Of a DNA stretch of 64,000 nucleotides, positions 10,181-21,400 are shown one piece after another. A program made the translations under genes and the position numbers. Source of the DNA: Lunularia cruciata (Eukaryota > Streptophyta > Marchantiopsida > Lunulariales > Lunulariaceae); assembly GCA_948567375.1 (NCBI GenBank), contig OX419756.1, positions 35,628,552 through 35,692,551 on the forward strand. The letters run 5' to 3'. The stretch's first letter is position 1. Each line of letters starts with the position of its first letter. The notes beneath the pieces are model-generated. The model worked only from the letters and a program-made list of their open reading frames with translations. It had not been told where the DNA came from and did not search any database.

Positions 10181-10732
10181 TGTGGCACTTTAGAGTTTAT
10201 GTATGACTTATGTGTGAGTTGTGCTTCTATTTTGTATGATGTTGACAATCATGTATGTTGTGTCACAATGTATATATGCATGACAGCTGTCATGCTATTT
10301 ACATTGTCGCATCTACATTGCTTGGACACTAGAGTTCTAATGTTAGTAGTTAGAGGCATTTTGGCAATTACTCATAGACCACTTTCCAATGGTCAAATTT
10401 TGTGTTTAGGTATTGACTTCATGGTGGAGCCCATGTCACTTGCACCGTCCGCTCCATCAAGTGTGCCATCAGTGGAATCATTGGGATGAGATCTAGGTCA
10501 AAATCAGGAGTATACCTTGGAAGTGCAGCTCCAAAGAGCTCACTTCTTTGATGTTGAGCCTTTAAGTTCTTGGCTAGAGTGGACAGAGAGCCATTGAGCA
10601 TCACTTGGATTCTCTTAGCTAGAGTGGGTGTGGCTTGATTGTAATTAGTGCCTAGTTGTTGGCAAGTTATTGAGGATAAGATCTAGTATTGATCTGAGTT
10701 TGATTGATTTGAGTTGTAAATGATCTGATTAT
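10181..10732 (+). repeat. 3' LTR of element A (552 bp)
   Basis: Begins TGTGGCACTTTAGAG after the polypurine tract and ends near CTGATTAT. The family end, seen in E at 18411-18418, is TGATTACA. E's 5' LTR pieces (10733-10832, 16073-16253, 18154-18418) align along its length. It is directly followed, with no spacer, by the next LTR start TGTGGTACTTTAGAG at 10733. Confidence 0.9.
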
Positions 10733-10832
10733 TGTGGTACTTTAGAGTTTATGTATGACTGATGTGTGAGCTGTACTTCTATTATGTATGATGTTGATAG
10801 CGATGTATGTTGTGTTGCAATGTATATATGCA
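10733..10832 (+). repeat. E 5' LTR, first piece
   Basis: TGTGGTACTTTAGAGTTTAT onward matches the first 100 bp of the A LTR with a few substitutions, up to TATATATGCA. The sequence then changes to the composite insertion. Confidence 0.88.
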
Positions 10833-10869
10833 CAAAAAGAGACATGCTCAATAGGTAATGTTGTTTTAT

Positions 10870-11790
10870 TGTGGCAAGAAAGAAGGATGGTAAAAGATAG
10901 ATGTGCATGAGCAAATTCAAGTTGAAGATCAAAATTAACAAAATCATAAACAAGGTGTCTATCATTAGGTAAGATCAAGAAGTAATTTATGGTGCTAGAT
11001 CCACCAAAAGCAAAACATATTTGCTTGCAAGTCTCAAGAAATTGAGAAAGACCATTCAAGATCTTTAAGCTACAACTAGTACCAAAGCTCAAAAATTGCT
11101 CGCTCATTGGGTTGCAAATCAGATATAGGGAAGAGTGGGACCAAGCACTAGGATTGTCTAGCAAGTTATAAATAAAATAATTTCTAAGTCACTAATTTTA
11201 GGAATCTGAGAGGCTTGGATCCTTGTATTGAAATCACCAAGAACAAGTATTGCTCCTTTACTTTAGAACTCCAACATACCCTTTATCAAGTAGTGGAAAG
11301 GTTGCATTATATGTTGAGAGCTCCACTCAAGTACATTGGTGATGTCAATGGAGCAAAGTAGCAAACAATAAGGAAGCAAGGTGAAACAACTCCTTGCATC
11401 TTCAACCATTGGTATTTTCCACTTGCATCTTGGCCTATCAAATAGACTAATTTCTCAAGGCAAAATTTGAGGTAAGTAGCAATCTATTGCCTCCCCTTAT
11501 TGCAAGTTGAACCAACAAGAGTGAATCCTTCAATGTCTTGAATGGTGTTCTCCTCATATTACCATGGCTCCACAAGATTGATCAAATCAACATCATCCCA
11601 CAAAGGCTTAGCACTTGAACACATAGGGTATGTGAGCCCATGAACATTCTTAAACAATACTCTATAGGTTTGGAATTGTGATGTAGCAATTGATTTTCTC
11701 CTTTGGGTGATGATATCTCTACCATCTCTCATGAATGCATTAAAACTTGATTGTTGAGCTTCCTTCACCTTAGCTAGTTCTCCCTTCCTT
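10870..11790 (-). pseudogene. Endonuclease (EEP/AP-endonuclease) domain fragment of LINE type
   Basis: Read on the minus strand: NVHGL (about 11650), a QETW-like site, IEGFTLVGSTCNKGRQ (about 11490), an ILVLGDFNTRI box with the catalytic GDFN (about 11200-11240), and CFAFGGSSTINYFLI with the conserved SxxDY position read as INY (about 10975-11025). This is the motif order of LINE-type apurinic endonucleases. There are several frameshifts and stops. No reverse transcriptase follows; downstream (lower coordinates) the E LTR resumes. It may be a truncated LINE or a captured endonuclease. Confidence 0.65.
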
Positions 11791-11997
11791 GCTTGAAGTT
11801 AGAGAGGAGTGAGATCAAAGTCCGACTAGATGCACCTCCCCTTGAGTACAACCTTATTTGCCATCATTAAGTTCCTTTGAGTTTATGAGCAGAACCTAAC
11901 CAAAATGCTTCTTAGTTGTGCATCTTGTTGTCCCAACCTATATGCTTGCAAATCTGAGAATCATGAACTCTCAAAGAATCAAAGATAAACTCACACT

Positions 11998-12440
11998 ATA
12001 GCTTTGTTGTCCTCCTTTATCTCTAGCAAATCTGAAATCAAGTTTTCCATTGAAACAAGTTGGTTCTCCTTCTCAATCTCAAGCTCCTACAAGTAAGAGA
12101 TTTGGGGCACCTTAGTAGCTTTAGCATATCACTTCACCTTCACTTTCAATGTGTTTACAATCTATTAGAGCACTCCACCACATGTAGCAATGTTGGTAAT
12201 TTGTGCTCCCAAAGAAGCAACCTTCTCAATGGTGTAAACCATCCCCTTGGTTGATGTTAATAGTGAGGCATTATTCTTCTTAAGCTATTTAATCTCTTGG
12301 TTAACTAAGTTCAAGGATTCATTCATAATGATGATGTCAATTTTTACAATTGCCATGTCAGCCATGCAAGTACTTATGCATTGGAACATAGATGCAAAGA
12401 AGCTCCTAAGCTCTTTGTGGAAGTCATTGGCTTTCCAATA
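11998..12440 (-). pseudogene. Coiled-coil protein fragment
   Basis: On the minus strand one frame reads a heptad-rich text (ANDFHKELRSFFASMF, NESLNLVNQEIK.LKKN, LEIEKENQLVSMENLISDLL) with a few stops. It lies upstream of the endonuclease domain in the same orientation, separated by about 200 bp of unrecognised text. It could be the N-terminal part of the same protein. No named family is recognised. Confidence 0.45.
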
Positions 12441-13440
12441 AATTTAATCTTATTTTTGTTACTTCTTTGCTATATCAATGATGTCTTTCACCATCTTAGG
12501 ATCCTCCATTGTGCCAATCACTAGTCACTCACAATAAATCTATAAGTTATACTTTCAAGACCAAAACTTTGATATTTTCAAGTGAGTATAGCTTCTAGTA
12601 TACACTTCTTAGCACTACTATTTAGGTCTAAGAAAAGGACCTCAAGAAGCTAGTTCTAATACGATAAGAAGCATCTCATTTGGACATGTGAGTGAAAAGG
12701 TACTACCTTCTATATACTACCATCTCCCACTAAGAGACCAAAGGCTGCAAAATTTGAGGTACCTAGAGCTTCTCCCCTCTTTTTGACCTTTGTCAATCAA
12801 TGCTCAGTGTAAATATCTGATCACGCTAATTCTAATGACACAAAGAAAAATTCATTTGAATCACAAAGTACAAAGATATAATATTTGAATTTACACCTTC
12901 TATGACTAGAATCTTTGAAACTCTACAGAGTGGAAATAGGTTGTAATTCCTTATACATCAATTCAAAATCTACAAATCTAAGATTCATATATAAGCTTTT
13001 GAGGTAGTGGTTCTATTCAATAAAAAATATCTCATTTGGATGTGTGATGACACAAAAACAGGCCTCCAAATGGATGCACCTCCAAATTCTAAGATGTATG
13101 AATTCAGTCATATATTGCAACCTAACAAAACTTCCTTGTTTGACCTCTAATTGCAACAAATCAGACCTCAGTGAAAACCTTACAAGGTGCTAGTTCTATT
13201 GGCCCAAAAATCATTTCATTCAGACTTATCAATATAGAGAAATATCACTTTACATGTGCATCTCTCAACACAAAGTAATTGGAAATGTCACAATAAATCA
13301 AATGGTAAGATCAGCTGCCTCAGACCTTCAAATGTTGCAAGAAAGAATTCAAGAAAAATCTTGCAATAGTGTGGTTCTTATAACTTAACAGGTTGATTAA
13401 GGCATTAATGAATATGTATGAGAAACCTTCAGCCTCAAAA
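12441..13440. other. No recognisable feature
   Basis: AT-rich sequence with no coding region I can support. Short related phrases of the form 'catctcatttggac.tgtgatg' recur near 12670 and 13030, suggesting decayed leader or untranslated retrotransposon sequence. Confidence 0.5.
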
Positions 13441-14720
13441 AATGGATTCTTGATTCTTGATTTGAATTGGTGAACACAAGGATGAAAGAAGGAGCATCAA
13501 TTCAAGACCACATGAATGATTTCAATTCAATCATTTCAAGACTTGAACCTATGAAGATCAACTTTGATGATCAAGTTCAAGCATTTTTGCTATTATCTTT
13601 ATAACTTGACAATTGGGAAGCAATAGTCACAAGAGTGAGTAGTTCCTCAAGATTGAGTGCTCTCAAATCTGAGAGTCTATGACACTTGATTCTCAATGAA
13701 GACATTAGTAGACAAATTTATTCAAAATTATCAAGTACAATGCTATTTGTTGAGAGTAGAGGAAGAATATTGTAGGGACTTCAGAGTCATAGAAATGGTA
13801 GATCAAAGTCAAAAAAGAAAAGTGAGGCAATAGGCTGCAAGGAAGTATGCAAAGAAATTGTGTGTTGGAAATGTAACAAGCCTAGTCACTTTAGGAATCA
13901 GTGTAAAAGTCCAAAGAAGGAGAAATCAATGAACATAGCAACAAAATAAGAGAATGCACTTGTTTGCTATGTGGAGTGTCCCATGAAATCTTAGGTAATA
14001 GATTTTGATGCATCATTTCACTACCTCATGTTAAGAGGTGATGCACAACTTTGTTGTAGAAAACCTTGGAAAGGTTCACCTTGCTGACAATAAACCCTTT
14101 TTTATTGAAGGAAAAAGCAATGTGAAATTGAAGACCACTCAAGGATCAATATGGACATTGATACATGTTAGATATGTCCTTGGACTGAAGTGGAATTTGA
14201 TTTCCATAGGTCAGTTGGATGCAAAAGGATATCAAACATCTTTGAAAGTTGGCAATAAAAATTAACTTGAGAAACTTGACTTTGGCACAAGGATAGAAGG
14301 TTGGAATTTTGAATGTTACAAGAAATTCCAAACATCTGATGATAATTGTAGATTTTTCTTTAATCTTATGGCACCACAGACTTTTTCACATGAATGAGAA
14401 GGGTATGAAGGAATTAGTTGTAAATGGGAGGATCCCGGAGTTGAAGATTGTTCAACTTGGCTTTTGCAAACCATGTATTTTGGGAAAGAAAAAGTGAGTT
14501 ACTTCACTAAGGCCAAAAGAGTACAAAGAGCAAAAAAATCTAGACTTGATACATAAAAATATGTATGGCCCACCTTTGGTTGAGTCTTGGAGGATCTTAC
14601 TACTACATCACCTTCATAGATGATGCTACAAGAAAGTATGGTTTTACTTTCTGAGAAATAAATCAGATGTGTTTAGCATTTTCAAGCAATGGAAATTTGA
14701 AGTTGAAAACTATGGTAACC
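13441..14720 (+). pseudogene. Ty1/copia gag-integrase fragment
   Basis: A gag segment (about 13470-13800: MNDFNSIISRLE, ALKSESL) is followed by the zinc knuckle CWKCNKPSHFRNQC (about 13865-13905). Protease-flank text comes next (about 13990-14260, including VHLADNKPF and VRYVLGLKWNLISIGQL). The GAG-pre-integrase motif is HHRLFHMNEKGMKELV with CKPCILGKKK (about 14370-14490). The start of an integrase core follows (MYGPPLVES, then RKVWFYFLRNKSDVFSIFK near 14560-14690). This is the copia gene order. It is cut at about 14720, has many stops, and no LTR is seen. Confidence 0.82.
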
Positions 14721-15130
14721 ACATTTTTTGCTTTTGCTAGTTTTCAGAGTAAGGAGTGAATTTTGGAGTAGAAGGTTAGATGTAGGAAATTGGTAGATGC
14801 AGACCCAAAATAGGAAATCTGATCCAAGCCAAGGAAGTTGACTTTGTAATGGAGTGAAATGAGAAAATCAGATCAGACTTGGAAGGATAGAAGATCTGAA
14901 GTGAGAATACTTTGCCTCAAGTTGAAGACACTCAATTCAATGACCTTCAACTACAAACTTGACTCAGGCCATACTTACCAAGGAAGGATACCCATTGTTA
15001 ATGGCTACCTCATGTGAGCTTATATTCAAAAGTGACAAGAGTAAACATGCAATAGACATGATTTTTGATTGAGTTTTGAATGAAGAATGACTACACCTTG
15101 GAGAAGTATAAACTCAAGACTTTGCAAAGA
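14721..15130. other. Unassigned sequence
   Basis: No domain or repeat recognised. It contains GA-rich phrases such as 'gatccaagccaaggaagttgac' that resemble the solo LTR near 16340-16440, so it may be the diverged start of a G-like LTR. Confidence 0.35.
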
Positions 15131-16040
15131 GAATTTTTCAATTTTGAATCAAGTTCATCCTTTTAATTTGTGTAGTCTGGTGGATTAGGGTAGAGTTACA
15201 AGCTAACTCATCAAGTTGTTGTGTGGAAAACCAAGTGAGGAAGAGCAAGTCAATGCCTTGCAAGGGAAGTTGATAGAGTTTTACCATCTTGGTCAAAAAT
15301 CCTATCATTTGGAGAGCAAATATGATAGTAAGGTTTGAAGTACTAAATTGGCTCCAAATTACTTTCCTAGCCTTGAACTCAAATCTAAGTTTTCTAATGT
15401 TCATGATTGAGATAACCGCTAGAAATTATGAGGATTGTCCAAGTGCGGAGGAGAAGAGGGGAAACCTCACAAATTAGACCAAAGCCAGTAAGAGATTGGT
15501 GTTGGTTAATGATGCAAGAGAGCCAACAAGGATCACCTTTGATCAAAAGTGTAATGCCACAAAGGAAATGGAGGAGTTGAAAGCATCATTTAGTGAGCCA
15601 AGGAAGAAGAACAAGAACAAGAACAAGGTGGATACCTATATGGTGAAGCATCATCAGAGCAATGATGGTGATGATGAAGCTAGAGCACACCACATGCATG
15701 ATAAAGTAGCAAGTTATTTTCTTCCACATGTTGTTTGTAGGAGTGAGTGAATTGGGAGGGTTGTTTTTACAATGGTGGGGCAGTGGAGGATGCATCTACC
15801 ACCATATTACTTCATGCCATTTGTGGCTCATTTGTATATGGGATTGAACCTGCTTACCGTTGAAGAACATTAGAGTATGGTGTCCCACTTTCATTCAAAC
15901 TTATAACAAGTTGCGGATCCAAAAGAAATGTGCTACATGGTGGAGGTGAGGAAGAATGACCACTACTTTGCTAGAATAGGACTAGTTTCAAACCCAACAA
16001 AGCAAACCCAATCCAAGGATGTTGTGTTCTTGGCAAAGAG
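15131..16040 (+). pseudogene. Diverged relative of the G LTR-encoded protein
   Basis: Two stretches align with the N-terminal half of the protein in the G LTRs. One is the segment around ITFLALNSNLSFLMFMIEI at 15289-15477 (G has ITFLAWN, VSFP.FMTEI). The other is YYFMPFVAHLYMGLNLL with VSHFHSNL and MVEVRKNDHYF at about 15800-15970 (G has HYIVPFAAHSYLGLNLL). Between them lies a Lys/Asn-rich low-complexity segment. Stops interrupt it. It marks a second, more distant family with the same accessory protein. Confidence 0.6.
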
Positions 16041-16072
16041 GAAGATAGGTAGAAGATTGAACCAAAGCCATG

Positions 16073-16253
16073 TGTCATACTATTTGTAGCACCACACCTA
16101 GATTGCTTGGACTCTAGAGTAGTAGTGTTGGTAGTAATGAGTATTTTGGTAGTTACTCATAGACTACTTGTTGACGGTCAGATTTCATGTTTGGGGTACT
16201 ACTACATGGTGGAGCTCATGATTACTTGCACCATTTGGACCATTGGGTGTGTG
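16073..16253 (+). repeat. E 5' LTR, second piece
   Basis: Resumes at TGTCATACTATTT (A LTR: TGTCATGCTATTT) and runs through 'gattgcttggactctagagtag' to the GTGTG target site at 16249-16253, where a G-family LTR is inserted. Confidence 0.85.
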
Positions 16254-18153
16254 TGTGGTACCCATATTTTTCATTTGGACAAGTTTTGAAGAAGAAGTGC
16301 CTTGCTGAAACTAAATTGAAACCAAATGAGTGGAAACTTGTGTTTTGATCAGACCCGAGGAAGTCGACTTCATGTAAGAGGAAGAAGGACTTGGACTGGA
16401 TCAGACCGAAGAAGCTTACTTTGTGTCAAAGGAGGGAAAACTTGGACCAGACGCCGAAGGAGGGTTTCTTTGCATCGAAATGAAGGTTACAAGTCAGGAA
16501 TATTGCGGGGGCTGTATCTCAATGACGGCAGGTCCAAATCATGCGTGCTATATCTCATTGGAAGCATCTCGTTCAGGGCTTTCCATTTCCACCATAACCA
16601 TAGAGTTTACATTTGCCACCAAAACCGTGGAGGTCTTTAGCAAAAGTTACAAGCATTTGAAGTTTAGAGAGTAGTTTAATGTCTTTGGGTTAGTGTCTTC
16701 AGGTCAATGTGACTTTGGACTTCAAGTTTACACTACTTTGGGTCATGAGACTTCACCTCAAGATGAAGATGACTACATCTGAGGTAGTTGGACCTTGGAG
16801 TGCAATAAAGATGACTTTGGGAGTCTTGCTAGAGGCAATAGAGGAAGTTAGAGGAGGGAAAGATGATATTTAGGATACCCATGACTTCAATTTCAGTTTA
16901 GATTGAAGATGGAATAGAAATTGAAGGAGAAGTAGTAGTAGTGAATGAACCCAAAGTGCAAGATCAGACTTTTAGTGTCTTCAGGTCAGTTACATGAGCA
17001 ATTAGGGGAAAGTGGGTTACAAATTGAAGATATAAATAGTGTACCCATGCTTTCAATTACAATTTTTGATGAGGACATAATAGAATTAGCAAAGGAATTG
17101 ATAGTAATGAAACCCGACGTAAGAGAGATAGGAGTGCAAGTGTCTCCGGATTTGACATTTGACACTTTAGAGAAGAGTGGGTCAAGAGATAGAGATTTAG
17201 AAGGTTTAACTATGATAGGAATTGCAGATCAAGAAGGAGAAGTGTTAGAATTAGTGGAGAATGTAGGAGTTATGAAACCCAAGGATAGAGTAGTAGGAAG
17301 TAAAGTTACTTCAGGTTTGGGTTTGAAAGCCGAGGAAGAAGTAGACATTGGATCGGATTAAAAACAAAATTAAGATTTGAAGAGGTAGATATGAAGAAGG
17401 CATTGTCATTTTGGATCTACAGGTTTGTACAGTTGTTAGGAAGAGGTACATTAGGAAGATAATTGTTGATTGCTTCACTATTTAAGAGTGACATTTGCAG
17501 TTGTATGTTGTTTAGTGCTCATAAATGCTGAGAATAGATAAAGCAAAATGCTATGAAGTAGTGCTCGTCGCTTGAGCTTGATTTCGAGTATCAACTTTGT
17601 GTTTGTAATTGTGAGTGTGGAGAAATTTGAAGTGCAAGTCAATATGCTTGTTGGATGTTGGATTCCGTAGCCTTGATCTTCATTCTGTGTGTTTGATCCT
17701 GAGTGAAGTGTAATGGAAGCAATGCCTTGATAGATATGAGAGGAATTGTAGTGTTGGTAGTATTTTGCATTTGTGAATGCAGTGCAAAGTTGATGTGAAG
17801 TAATTTTGATTGAGGAAGTTGTGCCTTCAGTGGAGGAGTAGAACGCAATTCTGAAGCAAAGTCATTTTGCAGCAAAGTGCCATTTTTGGGAGAGCTTGAA
17901 TCATCACAATCAAGATTGTTTGGAAAGAATTGAAGGTGTTGTGATTAAGAAGTGTGAATTTGTGACGAGGCTGCAAATCCGTGCTTGTTACTCTCTTTTG
18001 GGTTGTGGTTTCTACCTGAGAGATTAAAGATGCAACCAAGAAGAACTAAATTGTTATTTTGCTTTGTATTTGACCAATTCTGAATCGTATCTTTGCGGGA
18101 ACAAACTCTACTTACCCGATTACCGCAAAAGTGATATTTGTCGGGTTGTCACA
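16254..18153 (+). mobile_element. Solo LTR of the G family, internally deleted (1.9 kb)
   Basis: Starts TGTGGTACCC and ends GGGTTGTCACA, the same termini as the G 5' LTR at 49350-53096 in opposite orientation. It is flanked by GTGTG (16249-16253) and ATGTG (18154-18158), a 5-bp duplication with one mismatch inside the E LTR. It is half the length of the 3.75-kb G LTR and lacks most of the coiled-coil coding region, keeping its C-terminal end and the R/U5-like 3' part (17362-18153). Confidence 0.88.
16945..17361 (+). CDS. C-terminal end of the LTR-encoded protein in the solo LTR
   Basis: A 138-residue open stretch. Its last 75 residues align with the end of the protein in the G 3' LTR (TLEKSG, VVGSKVTSGLGLKAEEEVDI; G: VVGSEVTLGSGLKAKEEVDI), and the stop is at the same place. 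Acidic, no known domain. The conserved frame and end, despite loss of the upstream part, support a real protein C-terminus. Confidence 0.6.
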   Translation: MNPKCKIRLLVSSGQLHEQLGESGLQIEDINSVPMLSITIFDEDIIELAKELIVMKPDVREIGVQVSPDLTFDTLEKSGSRDRDLEGLTMIGIADQEGEVLELVENVGVMKPKDRVVGSKVTSGLGLKAEEEVDIGSD

Positions 18154-18418
18154 ATGTGCCATTAGTAGGACCATTAGGGTTGGAGACCAAGGGGTATACT
18201 TTTGAAGTGCAACTCCAAAGAGCTCACTTCTCTAATGTTGAGCCTTTGAGTTCTTGGCTATGGTGGACAAAGGCCGGCAATTGTCTCATAGATTTTCTTA
18301 GCTAGAGTGGGTGTGGCTTGAATGTAATCAATGCATAGTTGTTGGCAAATTATTGAGTGATAGATCAAGTATTGATCTGATTTAGTGTGATTTGAGTTGT
18401 GTAAAAAAACTGATTACA
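18154..18418 (+). repeat. E 5' LTR, third piece
   Basis: Matches the A LTR from GTGCCATCAGTGG (10461 on) through 'gagctcacttct', 'tgttggcaa' and 'gatctga' to the LTR end TGATTACA at 18411-18418. Together the three pieces rebuild a full LTR. Confidence 0.88.
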
Positions 18419-19627
18419 TCAAAGAAGTGAGGTCAAAGGGAAATTGAGGTGCAAGAATTGAGAGTGTTGGTGGTATCTCCAAGACTTGCCAATAGTTGGT
18501 AGCTCAATTCAAGTTCAAATTTTCCCTAGTGTGCAAAAGCTCATTCAATTGATGTAGATTTGGTAGTGAGGTAGACTGTGCAAAAGTGCTTGCCAAATTT
18601 TAAGCAAAGAGAAGCAATTTTGAAACAATAGTTGTGATTTTGAGCTAAAGAGGTGAAAGAAAGAACAATTTGGTGTGAGTTGAGCTCAAAAAGTGAAGTT
18701 GAAGGTGGAGTTGGGAACCCATCCTATGAATTTGTGATTTGGAGAAACTTATCTTTTACAATTTGGCTCAAGGCTTCAATTCATAGGGCTATGGGCTATA
18801 AGAGGCTACAAAGGCCTAGACGGACCAGCAAGCAAGCTTGTTGGCATAAGGCTAGCTAGTTTAGAGTAGATTTTGTTCATTGTTTGGCAAAATCTACCCA
18901 CCTTGCTAGATTGTGCGTGATAGAGTTTGACTCCTAGATATTTGGTTCATAGAATAGTGCCCTAGGCAATTGGTCCACACTCACTTGTTATCCTAGTGGT
19001 TGTTCCACTATCATCTATTCACCTGTAGCTTTGGCTAGGAGAGACAATTTGATTCTATTCTTGGTGATATTGGTACCTTAGGAAGTAGATAATTCATATT
19101 ATGTCAAATGCCAAATGGTGGTAGAGTAAGTCTAGTGTTGATTTATGAGATGTAAGGTTTTTGTTTAGATTTCTTGTGAGTGGACCACTCCATTCTCTAC
19201 TTCATGTTTTTGCATCATGTTTGTGTGAGGTGCACTCACTTTAGAGCATTGGTGCTTTGGTGTGCTCTTAGTACTAAGGCTGGAGTGATGACCAATCAGA
19301 CTACCTATGTTTCTCTTTGATGAGGCAAGAAGTGATGACATGCAAACCATGAGAGTGTGTGTTGTGATGGTAGGTTACAAAATGCACTTTCCCCTAGTGT
19401 AGTTGTTGTAGTTAGAGCTACATTAGTGGATGACGTTTGGTTGGTATGGTGGCACTTGGTGGTGTTGGAATTTGGTGGGGTACTTGCAATGGTTCCAATT
19501 GGGGGTTGCAATTTCTGATTACTTTGTCATGATGGAGCTCTTTGGGGATTTTGGAGGAGATGGTGCTGCAATATGCAGTGGGTTTACTTAGAGTGGCACT
19601 TGATATCAGCCTATATCTCAAGTCCAA
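18419..19627 (+). other. Leader of element E
   Basis: Follows the LTR end. I cannot match the first bases (TCAAAGAAGTGAGG) to a tRNA 3' end, so the primer site is unassigned. From about 19050 it aligns with the leader of A. It ends with the conserved reading ALDISLYL just before the gag ATG at 19628. Confidence 0.55.
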
Positions 19628-20583
19628 ATGAGAAAGGAGATTGACTTTGAGTTGGAGTTTGACGTAGGAGTTGATTTAGTTGAGAGTGCACTTGGTGTGT
19701 TTGCATTGTTGTTGTGGGACATCGATGAGATTTATGGGACCTCCAAAGGCCCCAGACATTTCTATAGTATAGTGGATACCATTGAGTTAGATAACTTCAT
19801 CTAGGAGTTTGATAGTTAGTGTGATCTGCAGCAAATTCAAAACCTGACTTTTTTCACATTCTTCATGGCATAGAAGGGGTTTTTTAAGCACTTGGAAGGT
19901 CCGCTAGTGGATGATTACCATGAGTTTAAGAGAGCTCACTTGGAAGAGATCAAGCTATGAAGATTATATTGATCTCTAAACTATGTCTCCATTACTTCAA
20001 GCTTGATTTTTAAGAGTAGATCGATTGTACCCACAAGTTCTAGCTCTAGTAGCATTGGTGGATCTCTTGGAGATGGTGCTACTAGAAGTGGAGGTACTAC
20101 TACATGAGGTGGTGTAGTATTGAGATTTAATCGCATGGTGGAGTTCTTCTAGTGTTTGAGCCAAAACTACCAAGGAGTGCGGACTAACAAGCTGAGGAGC
20201 TTGCAAGAGTTCCAATGGAAGGCTAGATAGAGCCTATGTGAGACATACACTTGCATGAGATTGGTGATCAGTTTTACTTAGGGAGTTACTAAGGCCCAAG
20301 TAGTCTAGTTTTGGTATGGGATATTGGACAAGGAGTTGCGCCATAAAGTATGTAATGTTATATTGTTATAGGCTACTTCACCTACTTTGGCAGTGGTCTT
20401 TGGTTTGGCTGAGCATATTGAGCTCAACATGGTGGAGGAGAGAGTGGTGACATCTGGATTTGGTTGGGAGACCTCAATTGTTACCTCTTCTAGACTGTAG
20501 TAGAGTGCAGTAGAGTGTACCATGCCATGTTGGTTTTTGAGGACAAGATGGACATCCTAGATCCTATGGAGCAAGTGGAGAGC
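19628..20583 (+). pseudogene. gag N-terminal part, element E
   Basis: Aligns with A from the ATG: ELEFDVGVDLVESALGVFAL, DDYHEFKRAHLEEIKL, NYQGVRTN. It continues about 400 bp further than A (LRSLQEFQWKAR, ILDKELRHKVCN, VFGLAEHIELNMVEE), showing what A lost at its LTR insertion. Stops are mostly TAG. It is cut at 20583 by C and resumes at 63035. Confidence 0.8.
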
Positions 20584-21319
20584 TATAATACTATGAGGAC
20601 AAGAGAAGAGAGAAAACAAAAATTACACACTCAAACATTCAATGCCCCAAACGAGCACCTTCTCTTTATTATATAGACAAAGAGGATCTCCTCCAAGGAA
20701 GCTCCTCCATAGGATTTGGCACACAGATAGGTGATGTGTCTGTAAGCTCCACCCTTGGATTACTTACTTGGATGGGTGACATGTCTGGTCTAGGTCCTAT
20801 CTGGTTGGTCAAATAAGCTTTGACCTGAGGGAATCTTTTGGAGAATCTTCCTTTAGGAATCTCATAATCACATGAGTAAGGTACTGTTGGAAAGCTCTCA
20901 ATGAGACAAAGCAAGGGGGAGGGAAGGTCAACCTATCCTCCATTGTGAAGGGAATCTGCACATAATCAAGGCCTAATTCATCTGTTTAGGCCTCCAAAAT
21001 TGCCTTTACAAATTTCAAGCATCTTTCGGTTCCTACTCTATTAGTAGAAGTCCCTTTTTGGTGAACCTCTTTCTGATCTATTTAGTCCATCATGTGTAAC
21101 ATCCTTCCAGATGTTACCAAACCAATTCTCACCTTTAAATTATATGTTTAGCTATTGGTTCTAAGGTTCTCAAGTCTATTTTAGTTTCTGCCCTATTAGT
21201 AGAAGTACTCTTTTGGTGATACTTCTATCTGATCTATTTTGACCATCATGTATAACATCATTCTAGATGTTACCAAACCAAATTTCACATCTTGATCATA
21301 TGGCTAGCTCTTGGTATTA
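20584..21319 (-). repeat. C 3' LTR
   Basis: Aligns along its length with 56926-57653. In element orientation it starts (T)TTAATACCAAGAGC and ends near GTATTATA. A TATATAA box in element orientation lies at about 20669-20675. The terminal TG/CA are mutated, whereas the other copy keeps TGTAATACC at 63034. Confidence 0.9.
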
Positions 21320-21337
21320 AAGACCTCTCTCCTTTTA
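21320..21337 (-). promoter_or_regulatory. Polypurine tract of C
   Basis: In element orientation AAAAGGAGAGAGGTC directly precedes the 3' LTR. Confidence 0.75.
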
Positions 21338-21400
21338 AGATGCAACATCTTCGTTGTGCAATTATTGCTCAAATGCTTCCACCAACACCAGTGCATATGT

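Larger units (their letters stand above)
1..10732 (+). mobile_element. Ty3/gypsy element A with DNA methyltransferase and PHD finger; 5' end outside window
   Basis: Seen in order: leader, gag, zinc knuckle, aspartic protease, C5-cytosine methyltransferase, reverse transcriptase, RNase H, integrase, PHD finger, polypurine tract and 3' LTR. The RT-RNase H-integrase order is that of Ty3/gypsy. The copy is broken by many stops, a few frameshifts, a truncated B-family LTR at 1357-1748 and the F1 insertion at 6669-8842. Its sister E starts at 10733 and ends the window at 64000, so gag and leader can be compared between the two copies. The 5' LTR is not in the window. Confidence 0.9.
10833..16072 (+). 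mobile_element. Composite insertion in E's LTR
   Basis: About 5.2 kb separates two pieces of the E LTR. It contains an endonuclease-domain fragment (minus strand), a coiled-coil fragment (minus), a copia gag/integrase fragment (plus) and a diverged relative of the G LTR protein (plus). No clean target duplication or LTR pair encloses the block, so it is probably several events or a rearrangement. Confidence 0.55.

Noticed and set aside
16241-16260. GT microsatellite
   Set aside because: The GTGTGTGTGG run is the meeting of the GTGTG target site with the LTR start TGTGG, not a repeat expansion.
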